This document shows, one piece after another, positions 17,549 through 25,036 of a stretch of 64,000 bases of DNA. A program made the position numbers and the translations under genes. The notes beneath the pieces were generated by a model. That model was not told the DNA's origin and searched no databases. It saw only the letters and a list, made by a program, of their open reading frames with translations. Origin of the DNA: Pseudomonadota bacterium (lineage in GTDB: Bacteria; Pseudomonadota; Gammaproteobacteria; Burkholderiales; Rhodocyclaceae); assembly GCA_018241695.1 (NCBI GenBank), contig JAFEDH010000002.1:1-64000 (forward strand), in the 5' to 3' direction. Each line of letters starts with the position of its first letter. Positions within the stretch are counted from its first letter, which is position 1.

Positions 17549-18481
17549 ATGTTGTCAAGCCTCCCGGATTGGGAGCAGAATGCTGCTGGTTACACTCGGT
17601 TACATCGAGTGGATGAACCGGAATCGTCGATATCGGGGAACATTATCGAGACCATCAAACTGAAAGGCGGAGAGAAGGCTGTACTGCTGTTGCATGGTCT
17701 TTATGGCAATCCCCTCGAGATGCATTATCTCGGGCGGCGCCTGAAGCGGGCTGGCTATACAGTCTGGATACCCTATATCCGTGGCTGTGGTGTTGCCGAT
17801 CACCGGAAACTCAAGCGTGTTGCCCGTTGGGAGGACTGGCTGGGGGCGGTCGAGTCTGCTTTCGATGCGCTGCGCAGGGAACATAAGGAGATATCCGTTG
17901 GTGGTTTGTGCATCGGTGCGGATCTCGCCCTGGCTCTGGCTGAAAAGCGTGGCCCTGATGTTCATGCCCTGTGCCTGTATGCCACGACACTTTATTATGA
18001 CGGATGGAATCTGACGCGCTGGCGTGCGCTGCGCGGCCTGGCCTATTACACCCCTCTGAGGTATGTGCTTTCGTTTCATGAGCGTCCTCCCTATGGATTG
18101 AAGGATGAACGGGTACGGACCTGGATTGCTGCCCAGATGGAGCGTGGCGGGGAAACGGCCGCGGGTGCCGCCCGATCCCCCATGACAGGTGTGTATCAGG
18201 CCGAGCGGCTGATGCGCTATCTACGCCCCCGGCTGGGACGAATCACGGTGCCCACCCTGATTTTGCATGCCCGCGAAGACGACACTGCGAGCCTGCGCAG
18301 CGCCGATCTGGTGGAAAAACACATCGGTGCATCCATTGTGCGCAAGGTGATTCTTGAAAACAGCTATCACATCATCACCATGGATAACGATAAAGACAGG
18401 GTTCTGTCTGAAACCCTGGATTTCATTTCTGTACAAGGCCGGAACATGACCGATCCGGCAATGACGCCACAGGCTGCCTGA
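17549..18481 (+). CDS. Alpha/beta hydrolase with a cysteine nucleophile
   Basis: A 310-residue alpha/beta hydrolase of the serine-aminopeptidase/carboxylesterase type. The oxyanion region is LLLHGLYGNPLEM, but the nucleophile elbow reads GLCIGA with Cys121 in place of Ser. The acid is Asp244 or Asp245 in HAREDD and the base is His274 in NSYHIIT, giving a Cys-Asp-His triad like that of dienelactone hydrolases. No strong ribosome site precedes the ATG. No signal peptide is seen, so it should be cytosolic. It is convergent with the PEP-CTERM genes. Substrate unknown; an ester, thioester or lactone is likely. Confidence 0.85.
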   Translation: MLSSLPDWEQNAAGYTRLHRVDEPESSISGNIIETIKLKGGEKAVLLLHGLYGNPLEMHYLGRRLKRAGYTVWIPYIRGCGVADHRKLKRVARWEDWLGAVESAFDALRREHKEISVGGLCIGADLALALAEKRGPDVHALCLYATTLYYDGWNLTRWRALRGLAYYTPLRYVLSFHERPPYGLKDERVRTWIAAQMERGGETAAGAARSPMTGVYQAERLMRYLRPRLGRITVPTLILHAREDDTASLRSADLVEKHIGASIVRKVILENSYHIITMDNDKDRVLSETLDFISVQGRNMTDPAMTPQAA

Positions 18482-18586
18482 CCGGGGGGGTGGTACAACC
18501 TTCCGCTCTCGCAGGAATCGTTCGGGGATTTAAGCTGTTTAGCAGAGCGATGATATCGCTGCTGTGAAGAAAGGGGCTTATACAAA

Positions 18587-18608
18587 AAACCCCGCCGTAG
18601 CGGGGTTT
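18587..18608 (-). terminator. Rho-independent terminator of the first PEP-CTERM gene
   Basis: Nine-base stem AAACCCCGC / GCGGGGTTT with loop CGTA, and on the minus strand a run of six T after the stem. It lies 24 bases past the PEP-CTERM stop. The same stem core and loop recur at 19721 and 53073, each after a PEP-CTERM gene. Confidence 0.88.
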
Positions 18609-18631
18609 CCAATACCAGGGGCTGTGCGGTC

Positions 18632-19300
18632 TCACACTGTTTTTCTGCGACGCACGATCACACCCATCAGCCCGAGGCCGGCCATCAGCATCGCGTAGGT
18701 TTCAGGTTCGGGAACCGGCGCGAAGACTTTCCAGGAGCCTTGGCTGCCATCCTGAACTAAGGCCGAGCCATATCCGTAGCCGGTGGCATCGGTGTAGACG
18801 ATGATGTTGCCCGTGCTACCAGGGGCCAGTCCGAGACCGACAAAGTTGGCACCGATGGAATTGCCGTTGAAGGAGCGGGTGAACCGTTGTACTGGAGAAT
18901 TGCCCCAGTACGTATCGACAGCAACGGCAGTTTGGTAGTGACCAAAGCCGGTGACGGTCAGACGTTCAACGGCATCCAGCGAAGAACTGCTGTTCTGGAA
19001 CTGGTAGAGGAAGGTCAGGCCATTCGACCCAAAGGGATTCTGGCTGTCGCCCTGGATGACCCAGGATCCGCCCAGGCCGTTGAACGTGGAGGGATTGCCC
19101 GGGATATTGTTGACACCGACGACGGTTGTCCAATAGCTGCTGGCGAGAATGGTTGCGGTCGGATCATTGACCGTGCTGGCGGCTGCAAAGCTGCCGGGCG
19201 TCATGGTAACGGCCTGGGCCTGGGCCACGCCTTCGCCCATCACGGCAGCCAAGAGGAAAGTGAAGGTCAGGGAAACAAGGCGCAACACTTTGGATTTCAT
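18632..19300 (-). CDS. PEP-CTERM sorting-domain protein, paralogue A
   Basis: A 222-residue secreted protein. The start is placed at ATG 19300 (MKSKVLRLVSLTFTFLLAAV), which follows AAGGTGG and gives a clean signal peptide ending near AQA; the open frame reaches further upstream without a ribosome site. The C-terminus has the PEP-CTERM signal: VPEPETYAM, a hydrophobic stretch, then RRRK. Exosortase (Epsh-type) should cut there and attach or release the protein at the cell surface; no exosortase gene is in the window. The mature part is low in Cys and rich in Gly, Ser, Asn and Thr, and closely resembles the protein at 20739. Exact role unknown. Confidence 0.93.
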   Translation of the reverse strand: MKSKVLRLVSLTFTFLLAAVMGEGVAQAQAVTMTPGSFAAASTVNDPTATILASSYWTTVVGVNNIPGNPSTFNGLGGSWVIQGDSQNPFGSNGLTFLYQFQNSSSSLDAVERLTVTGFGHYQTAVAVDTYWGNSPVQRFTRSFNGNSIGANFVGLGLAPGSTGNIIVYTDATGYGYGSALVQDGSQGSWKVFAPVPEPETYAMLMAGLGLMGVIVRRRKTV

Positions 19301-19720
19301 AATTTCCACCTTGGAAAAGGAAACAGAAACGGAATTCAACGGGATTCGGTTTGGCGTTTCTTGCATATTTCATTTCAAATACCGATCCCTACGATAAAAA
19401 TTCTAGCCACCTTGTAGAGGAAATACATGACAGGATCCTCCTGATTTATGGAGGAGAAAGCTCCTGTTGTTAGTGGAATTCATACCCTTGAAGACGGCCA
19501 CTACCAGTCGGCACAGTGCCGATCGGGTGGAAAAACGCACGGGTGCGTCCGATGTACGCAAGACAACTCGAAATGTACCTGCCTGACCAGGCCGCTCGGA
19601 TATGACCTCTCGTACGTACCATTTCAGAGTTTGAACTGTATCAGTCTGGCTGTAATAACGCCGGGTGATTCCATGATTGTTCAAAGATCACCCGGGCAAA
19701 GAAAGTGGCACTTCCAGAAA
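19301..19720. other. Upstream region of PEP-CTERM gene A
   Basis: 420 bases with no convincing gene. It holds the upstream element described at 19400-19470, about 100 bases before the gene start. The remainder up to the terminator at 19721 shows nothing clear. Confidence 0.5.
19400..19470 (-). promoter_or_regulatory. Conserved upstream element of PEP-CTERM gene A
   Basis: On the minus strand, an inverted-repeat-rich stretch (CAGGAG, then ATCCTGTCATGTA) is followed 21 bases after TGTCAT by a -10-like TAGAAT (19400-19405). The same order and spacing recur before the paralogue at 20739 (see 21512-21582). It is probably the promoter plus an activator site. Confidence 0.55.
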
Positions 19721-19744
19721 AAAACCCCGCCGTAGCGGGGTTTT
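19721..19744 (-). terminator. Rho-independent terminator of the second PEP-CTERM gene
   Basis: Ten-base stem AAAACCCCGC / GCGGGGTTTT around loop CGTA, with a T-run continuing on the minus strand. It lies 22 bases past the stop of the gene at 19766. It is nearly identical to the hairpin at 18587. Confidence 0.9.
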
Positions 19745-19765
19745 CAAAACCAGGGCACCGTGCGG

Positions 19766-20554
19766 TCACACTGCTTTTCTGCGACGTGCAATCACACCGA
19801 TCAACCCAAGGCCGGCCATCAGCATGGCATACGTTTCGGGTTCTGGAACCGGGGCGAAAACCGCCAGATCCTGCGCTCCCCAGGTTGGTGGTGCAGTTCC
19901 ACCGTTCAGACCATTACCGTCATTGACATTCCAGAAGGAAACCTTGTACTGCGATCCTGCCCCAAAGGAGGGGGTCGTATTCAGCGACGTGAGCCAGCTT
20001 TGCGCCGTGGCATAGCCGGTCGAACTGGAGCCTGCCTGCAAGCCACCCGTCGACAGATCGTAGGTGCTACTGTTTTCGTTGACGATCTCCCATATCGCCA
20101 GCTGGAATGCAGCCGAGTTGTTGGCGGTACTGTTGGTACCATCGATCAGGGAATGCTCCGCGGTGTAAAGGCGGACCAAGTCAGTTTGGATCTTGGCCGC
20201 ACGGGTCGCGCCCAGCAGGCTGAATATCTGGCTGGCGGTCTGTTGGGTATCGGAGGTCGAACCAGGGTTGCCGAAGTTGAAATTATGGAAGATATCGACA
20301 CACCAACCCTGGAAGCTGGGGCCGCCCGTGGTCAGGTTGGCAACCTTGAAGCCTCCTGAGCCTCCGTTTTCGGTAAAGGAGTAGGTATTCCCGTCGTGAT
20401 AATCCACGCCGGAGAATTTGAGGCTGCTTACGTTCCCAGCCCCTCCCCAAAAGCCCTGGATGGCGATCGTATCCGCAGAAGCGCTCTGCATTCCGAATAC
20501 GGAAAGTGAGATCACCGTAGCGGTGGCAGCACAGGTTTTAAATTTTGTTTTCAT
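19766..20554 (-). CDS. PEP-CTERM sorting-domain protein (ice-binding-like/choice-of-anchor type)
   Basis: A 262-residue secreted protein with a signal peptide (MKTKFKTCAATATVISLSVF, cut near SASA-D) and the C-terminal signal VPEPETYAM plus a membrane stretch and RRRK. ATG 20554 is chosen over ATG 20557 because it sits six bases after AAAGGG. The mature part contains CVDIFHNFNFG and LVRLYTAEHSL then AAFQLAIWEIVNE, a pattern seen in many PEP-CTERM proteins of unknown role that carry a Cys-x-Asp pair and a WEI block. It lies between two paralogous PEP-CTERM genes but does not resemble them outside the signal regions. Confidence 0.92.
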   Translation of the reverse strand: MKTKFKTCAATATVISLSVFGMQSASADTIAIQGFWGGAGNVSSLKFSGVDYHDGNTYSFTENGGSGGFKVANLTTGGPSFQGWCVDIFHNFNFGNPGSTSDTQQTASQIFSLLGATRAAKIQTDLVRLYTAEHSLIDGTNSTANNSAAFQLAIWEIVNENSSTYDLSTGGLQAGSSSTGYATAQSWLTSLNTTPSFGAGSQYKVSFWNVNDGNGLNGGTAPPTWGAQDLAVFAPVPEPETYAMLMAGLGLIGVIARRRKAV

Positions 20555-20709
20555 CATGATCCCTTTCTTCAGCAACGACTCAATCAAGATGTGTTCCATT
20601 CGGATCCAGCTACCATCAACCTGCTCATCAGATAGGGCACAGCTTGCGTTACTGCAGAACATTCTGTTGCGAATCGAATCCAGGCGTGGCAAACCCAATT
20701 CCTTGGTGA

Positions 20710-20733
20710 GGAGAGTGGGTCTGCCCGCTCTCC
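20710..20733 (-). terminator. Hairpin after the third PEP-CTERM gene, weak terminator
   Basis: GGAGAGTGGG and CCCGCTCTCC form a ten-base stem with one G-T wobble and a four-base loop (TCTG), five bases past the stop. No T-run follows, so termination may be partial. It differs from the CCCCGC hairpins of the other PEP-CTERM genes. Confidence 0.45.
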
Positions 20734-20738
20734 ATCAA

Positions 20739-21419
20739 TTACTGCTGAGCTTTGCGGCGACGCGCAATCACACCCATCAGCCCGAGACCAGCCATCAGCA
20801 TTGCGTAGGTTTCGGGTTCGGGGATGGGCGCGAATACCTGCCAGGAACCCTGACTGCCATCCTGAACCAGTGCCGAGCCGTATCCATAACCCGTGGCATC
20901 GGTATAGACGACCATGTTCCCGTAGTTACCCGGAGCCAGGCCGAGGCCATCAAAGGTGGCACCGATGGAATTCCCCGTGAGGGAGCGGGTGAACTGGCTG
21001 ACTGGGGAACTGGCCCAAGCCGTATTGACGGCGACCGCAGTCTGGTAGCTGCCAAAGCCACTGACGGTAAGACGGTTAATCGCATCCGTCGAAGTGCTGT
21101 CATTTTTGAACTGGTAGAGGAAGGTCAGGCCATTCGGCCCGAAGGGATTCGCGCTGTCGCCCTGAATGACCCAGGAACCGCCCTGGCCGGAAAACGTGGA
21201 GGGTTGGCTGGCGATATTGTTGACGCCGACAACGGGTGTCCACGCATCGGTGTCGATAATGTTCGCGGTCGGATCATTGATTGTGGCTGCTGGTGCGGCA
21301 CCGGAAGCAAAGGAACCTGGCGCCATAACGACCTGGGCCTGTGCCACGCCTTCACCCATCAATGCTACCGCCAGGAACGCAACGACCAACGAGATATGGT
21401 GTATCGCTCTGGATTTCAT
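20739..21419 (-). CDS. PEP-CTERM sorting-domain protein, paralogue B
   Basis: A 226-residue secreted protein. ATG 21419 (MKSRAIHHISLVVAFLAVAL) follows GGAGG and gives a signal peptide ending AQAQ; upstream extension of the frame has no such support. The C-terminus carries IPEPETYAM, a hydrophobic stretch and RRRK. The mature part is a close paralogue of the protein at 18632: both share GGSWVIQGDS, NPFG, NGLTFLYQF, YTDATGYGYGSALVQDGSQG and the same overall length. The two copies flank an unrelated PEP-CTERM gene, as after a duplication with an insertion. Likely surface or extracellular-matrix protein. Confidence 0.93.
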   Translation of the reverse strand: MKSRAIHHISLVVAFLAVALMGEGVAQAQVVMAPGSFASGAAPAATINDPTANIIDTDAWTPVVGVNNIASQPSTFSGQGGSWVIQGDSANPFGPNGLTFLYQFKNDSTSTDAINRLTVSGFGSYQTAVAVNTAWASSPVSQFTRSLTGNSIGATFDGLGLAPGNYGNMVVYTDATGYGYGSALVQDGSQGSWQVFAPIPEPETYAMLMAGLGLMGVIARRRKAQQ

Positions 21420-21511
21420 TTTATTGGCACCTCCGAAGAAGGAAATTGAAACGGGCTTCGGGCCTGAACACCTTGCACAACTGCCTTCAGACACCCATGC
21501 CCACGATGCGA

Positions 21512-21582
21512 ACTCTAACTTTCCCGCACAGAAAGTACATGACAGGATTCTCCTGTTTTGCGAGGGAGGATGCTCCTGTTGC
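21512..21582 (-). promoter_or_regulatory. Conserved upstream element of PEP-CTERM gene B
   Basis: The minus strand reads CAGGAGAATCCTGTCATGTA, then, 21 bases after TGTCAT, TAGAGT (21512-21517), 93 bases before the gene start. Composition, order and spacing match 19400-19470. A GGAG...GCTCCTGTTG segment is also shared at the distal end. Confidence 0.55.
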
Positions 21583-21686
21583 GAATAGGACAAACCTCCT
21601 ACTCTCCTTTTGTAGCGCGGGTTGACGACCGATGAGTTTAAGCAGGGCTGCGTTGGAGATACAGCCGGGGCTCGCCAATTAGCCCT

Positions 21687-22763
21687 TCAGGGTTCAGTCC
21701 GTAGCTCCCGGTTAAGCTGCTTGTTGGCGGTGGCGGATCCTTCCGGCCAGCCTGCCAGATGATCGGCAGCGATGTCGGCCAGGGCACGGATCCAGTCCGG
21801 CCGTTCGTTGAGCCCGGATATGAAGTGGAACTCGCTGCCGCCTGCGGCGAGGAAAGCTGTCTTGCCTTCGATCTCGATTTCTTCCAGGGTTTCGAGGCAA
21901 TCGCCGACAAAGCCTGGGCAGATCACATCCACCCGCTTCACGTCTGCCCTGGCCAATTGCTCGAGCGTGGCCTGGGTATATGGTTGCAGCCAGCGGGCGC
22001 GCCCGAAACGGGACTGGAACGTGATCTGGTAACGGTCTTCACCAAGACCTAGGGTTTCGGCCAGCAGGCGACCGGTTTTCTGGCATTCGCCATAGTAGGG
22101 ATCGCCCAGATCCAGACTGCGCTGGGGGGTGCCGTGAAAGCTCATGACCAGTTTCCGGGCGGAGCCGGTGCGGGCCCAGTGCTCCCGTACCGAGGCGGCA
22201 AGCGCATTGATATAACCACCATGGTCGTGAAAGCTGCGTACAAGACGCAATTCGGGCAGATTGCGGCAGCTCCGGCCCCATTGCGCCACCGCATCGAATG
22301 CGCTGGCGGTGGTGGATGCGGCGTATTGCGGATACAGGGGCAGGATCAGGATGCGGCGGGCGCCGCCGACCTTGAGCCGATCCAGGACGGCGGCGATCGA
22401 AGGCTGGCCGTAGCGCATGGCCCAGGCAACTTTCACCTGGTCGCCCCGCTGTCCCAGAAGCCCCTGTAGCAGCTTGGCCTGGCGTTCGGTGTGAACTTTG
22501 AGAGGGGAACCTTCCGGCATCCACACCCTGGCATACTTTTGCGCCGATCTGGCGGGGCGGGTGTTGAGGATGACCCCGTACAGGAGGGGCCACCAGAGGG
22601 TGCGTGGGATTTCCACTACCCGTGGATCGGAGAGAAACTGGCGCAGATAGGGGCGCACGGCCACGGCCGTAGGCGCTTCGGGCGTTCCCAGGTTGACCAG
22701 CAGGATGGCGGTATCGGCCGGGCTGTCGAGGGGATGGGCAGGCTCGGGGTGAAAGCGGGACAT
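21687..22763 (-). CDS. hemH: Ferrochelatase
   Basis: A 358-residue enzyme that inserts ferrous iron into protoporphyrin IX, the last step of heme synthesis. It opens with [13 protein letters not shown], and the active-site His210 is in VMSFHGTP and Glu291 in DCLETLEEI, with [11 protein letters not shown] as family signature. The length is normal. It lies 30 bases after hrcA on the same strand and is probably cotranscribed with it. A pairing of hemH with hrcA and nadK is common in betaproteobacteria. Confidence 0.98.
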   Translation of the reverse strand: MSRFHPEPAHPLDSPADTAILLVNLGTPEAPTAVAVRPYLRQFLSDPRVVEIPRTLWWPLLYGVILNTRPARSAQKYARVWMPEGSPLKVHTERQAKLLQGLLGQRGDQVKVAWAMRYGQPSIAAVLDRLKVGGARRILILPLYPQYAASTTASAFDAVAQWGRSCRNLPELRLVRSFHDHGGYINALAASVREHWARTGSARKLVMSFHGTPQRSLDLGDPYYGECQKTGRLLAETLGLGEDRYQITFQSRFGRARWLQPYTQATLEQLARADVKRVDVICPGFVGDCLETLEEIEIEGKTAFLAAGGSEFHFISGLNERPDWIRALADIAADHLAGWPEGSATANKQLNRELRTEP

Positions 22764-22793
22764 GGGGTGGCCGGGCGCCGGTTCGGATGCCGG

Positions 22794-23813
22794 TCAGGAC
22801 GCCGAAAGTGCGGAGGAGAGCAGTTTGGCGGTGATATCCACAATGGGGATGACACGTTCATAGGCCATGCGGGTCGGCCCGATCACGCCGATGGTGCCAA
22901 GAACCTGTCCGTCGGCTTCATAGGGGGCGGCAACCACCGAGCATTCGTCCAGGGGGGCGATGCCGGATTCGCTGCCGATATAGACCTGTACGCCTTCGGC
23001 CCGGCTGGAGAGTTCCAGCAGCTGGTTGAGCGATGTCTTTTTCTCGAACAGGTCAAAGAGCTGGCGCAACCGGCTCATGTTGGAGGACAGGTCTTCCACA
23101 TCGAGCAGATTGCGTTCGCCGGAGATGAGGTACTGCGGATGTGCGTTTGCGCTGGCCGCTTCATCGCTGGCGTTGAGCGCGGCGGTCATCAGTTCGCCCA
23201 TGTCGCTGTGCAGCTGGGCGAGTTCATCCTTGAGCCGGCGGCGGATCTGTTCGAAATCGAGGCCGATGCAGTTCTGGTTCAGGTAGTTCGCGGCCTCCAC
23301 CAGTTCCGCCGGTGTGTATTGGCGCCGGGCGAAAAGAATCCGGTTCTGCACCTCGCCGTCGGCAGTGACGATAATGAGCAGGATGCGGCTGTCGGAGAGC
23401 TTGAGGAATTCGATCTGACGGATGCGGGGTTGCTGCCGGGGAGCAATGACAACGCCGGCGAAACGGGTCAGTTCCGACAGTAGCTGGGATGCCTGGATCA
23501 GAACCCGCTGTGGCTGGCTGGGCTGAATGACGCCCTGAATATCGCAGATCTCCTGCTGTGCCAGGGGCTGGACGCGGAGCAGGGTATCGACAAAGAGGCG
23601 ATAGCCCAGAGGTGTGGGGATGCGGCCCGCCGAGGTGTGCGGGCTGGTGATGAAGCCCATTTCCTCCAGATCGGACATTACATTGCGGATGGTGGCCGGG
23701 GAAAGCTCCAGACCCGAAAAGCGCGAGAGGGTGCGTGAGCCCACGGGCTGGCCTTCCGCAATGTAGCGTTCAACCAGGGTTTTGAGCAGGGTCCGGGCAC
23801 GAGCGTCGAGCAT
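22794..23813 (-). CDS. hrcA: Heat-shock repressor HrcA
   Basis: A 339-residue repressor that binds the CIRCE element before groESL and other heat-shock genes. The N-terminal winged-helix region reads [20 protein letters not shown] then [15 protein letters not shown], followed by [20 protein letters not shown], all standard. The C-terminus ends with the [20 protein letters not shown] block. The start is at ATG 23813; an open frame continues far upstream but overlaps nadK on the other strand and is not real. TACAAT at 23821-23826 (read on the minus strand) lies only seven bases before the ATG, and no ribosome site is seen. Confidence 0.97.
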   Translation of the reverse strand: MLDARARTLLKTLVERYIAEGQPVGSRTLSRFSGLELSPATIRNVMSDLEEMGFITSPHTSAGRIPTPLGYRLFVDTLLRVQPLAQQEICDIQGVIQPSQPQRVLIQASQLLSELTRFAGVVIAPRQQPRIRQIEFLKLSDSRILLIIVTADGEVQNRILFARRQYTPAELVEAANYLNQNCIGLDFEQIRRRLKDELAQLHSDMGELMTAALNASDEAASANAHPQYLISGERNLLDVEDLSSNMSRLRQLFDLFEKKTSLNQLLELSSRAEGVQVYIGSESGIAPLDECSVVAAPYEADGQVLGTIGVIGPTRMAYERVIPIVDITAKLLSSALSAS

Positions 23814-23909
23814 GGTGACGATTGTAGCGAAGCCGGCCTTGGGCAGGGGAATCCATGGGGCTTGCCAGAGCACAACACCGTCGTTGGGGGCTATGGGTAC
23901 AATCGGGCC
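23814..23909. promoter_or_regulatory. Divergent promoter region hrcA/nadK with two TACAAT boxes at the start codons
   Basis: TACAAT occurs in both directions: minus strand 23826-23821, seven bases before the hrcA ATG, and plus strand 23898-23903, six bases before the nadK ATG. Both are followed by CG. As -10 boxes they would start RNA at or near the A of the ATG, giving leaderless messages. Neither gene has a ribosome site. No good -35 boxes were found. Confidence 0.45.
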
Positions 23910-24797
23910 ATGCCTGCACAGATTCCCATCACCACTGCCGCCCTGATCGGCAAATATCGCAGCCCGGAAGTGGGTGAGTCCCTGCTTCTGCTCGCGAGCC
24001 ATCTCAAGTCTCGCGGGATTGCCGTCCTGCTCGAGGAGGGAACCGCGGCGGCTGTGGGCGATCATGGTTATCCGGTGGCCGACTATGATGGCCTGGGGCG
24101 GGAGGCCGACGTGGCTGTGGTCATCGGTGGCGATGGCACTATGCTCAATGCTGCGCGCCGGCTGGCCGAATACGGCGTTCCTCTGGTGGGTGTCAACCAG
24201 GGCCGGCTTGGGTTCATGACGGATCTGGCGCTGGAGAGCATGCTGCCGGGTATCGATGATCTGCTGGCGGGCCGTTTCCTCATGGAGCGGCGGTTTCTGC
24301 TCGACGTCGAGGTGCTGCGTGATGCCCGTACCGAGTTCCGCATCCAGGCATTGAACGACATCGTCATCAACAAGGGGGATCTCGGCCGTCTGATCGAGGT
24401 CGAGGTCAGCGTGGACGGCGAATTTCTCTATGTCCTGCGTGCCGACGGGCTGATCGTGGCCACCCCCACCGGTTCGACGGCCTATGCGCTTTCGGCCAAT
24501 GGCCCCATCCTGCACCCTGCCGTGGCGGGAATCGCCATTGTCCCGCTGTGCCCTCATGGCCTGACCAACCGGCCCATCACCGTGCCGGACCACAGCCGTA
24601 TCGAGTTGAGCCTGGTTCCGCCGCACGAAGCACGTATCCACTTCGACGGCCAGGCCCGTTGCGATGCCCGTCCGGGCGACCGGGTGCGGGTGGCACGATC
24701 GGAACACAGTGCGATCCTGCTCCATCCTCCCGGCTACAGCTACTTTGCCATGTTGCGGGAAAAGCTCCACTGGAGCGCCACACCGAAGCATCCCTGA
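23910..24797 (+). CDS. nadK: NAD kinase
   Basis: A 295-residue enzyme that phosphorylates NAD to NADP. The ATP/phosphate motif GGDGT is at residues 73-77 ([14 protein letters not shown]), followed by [19 protein letters not shown] and [15 protein letters not shown], all family signatures. The start ATG 23910 lacks a ribosome site; an upstream ATG at 23862 would overlap the divergent promoter region. It is divergent from hrcA and followed 16 bases later by a small Cys gene and then recN. Confidence 0.97.
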   Translation: MPAQIPITTAALIGKYRSPEVGESLLLLASHLKSRGIAVLLEEGTAAAVGDHGYPVADYDGLGREADVAVVIGGDGTMLNAARRLAEYGVPLVGVNQGRLGFMTDLALESMLPGIDDLLAGRFLMERRFLLDVEVLRDARTEFRIQALNDIVINKGDLGRLIEVEVSVDGEFLYVLRADGLIVATPTGSTAYALSANGPILHPAVAGIAIVPLCPHGLTNRPITVPDHSRIELSLVPPHEARIHFDGQARCDARPGDRVRVARSEHSAILLHPPGYSYFAMLREKLHWSATPKHP

Positions 24798-24813
24798 GAG
24801 GGCCGGGCTTGCG

Positions 24814-25035
24814 ATGGGTACGCCTGTGAAAACCGCCGTGGGCAAATGCCTGAGCTGCGAGCGTTGGGCCGGTGAGCGCAGCCTGTCCGCCGATCAGCGT
24901 GTCATCGAGCACGCGCCTGATGCCGTGGGTCTGTGCATCGGCGGCCCCTGGCACCGTACCCTGCGCGAAACCGTTTCCGCCTGTGGCCGCTGGGCCGTAT
25001 GGCCAGTGTTGAAAACCAGAAAAATTCCCCACTGA
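24814..25035 (+). CDS. Small conserved-looking Cys-containing protein
   Basis: A 73-residue protein between nadK and recN, 16 bases after the first and one base before the second, in an operon-like arrangement. It has four Cys at 12, 15, 41 and 57 ([25 protein letters not shown]), which could bind a zinc or iron-sulfur site. Codon use matches the neighbours. AGGGCCGGGCTTGCG before the ATG contains a weak ribosome site. I recall similar short proteins in related bacteria but cannot name a function. Confidence 0.62.
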   Translation: MGTPVKTAVGKCLSCERWAGERSLSADQRVIEHAPDAVGLCIGGPWHRTLRETVSACGRWAVWPVLKTRKIPH

Positions 25036-25036
25036 A

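Noticed and set aside
19301..21600. Sigma54 promoters for PEP-CTERM genes
   Set aside because: No GG and GC pair with the required 12-base offset was found on the minus strand upstream of any of the genes.
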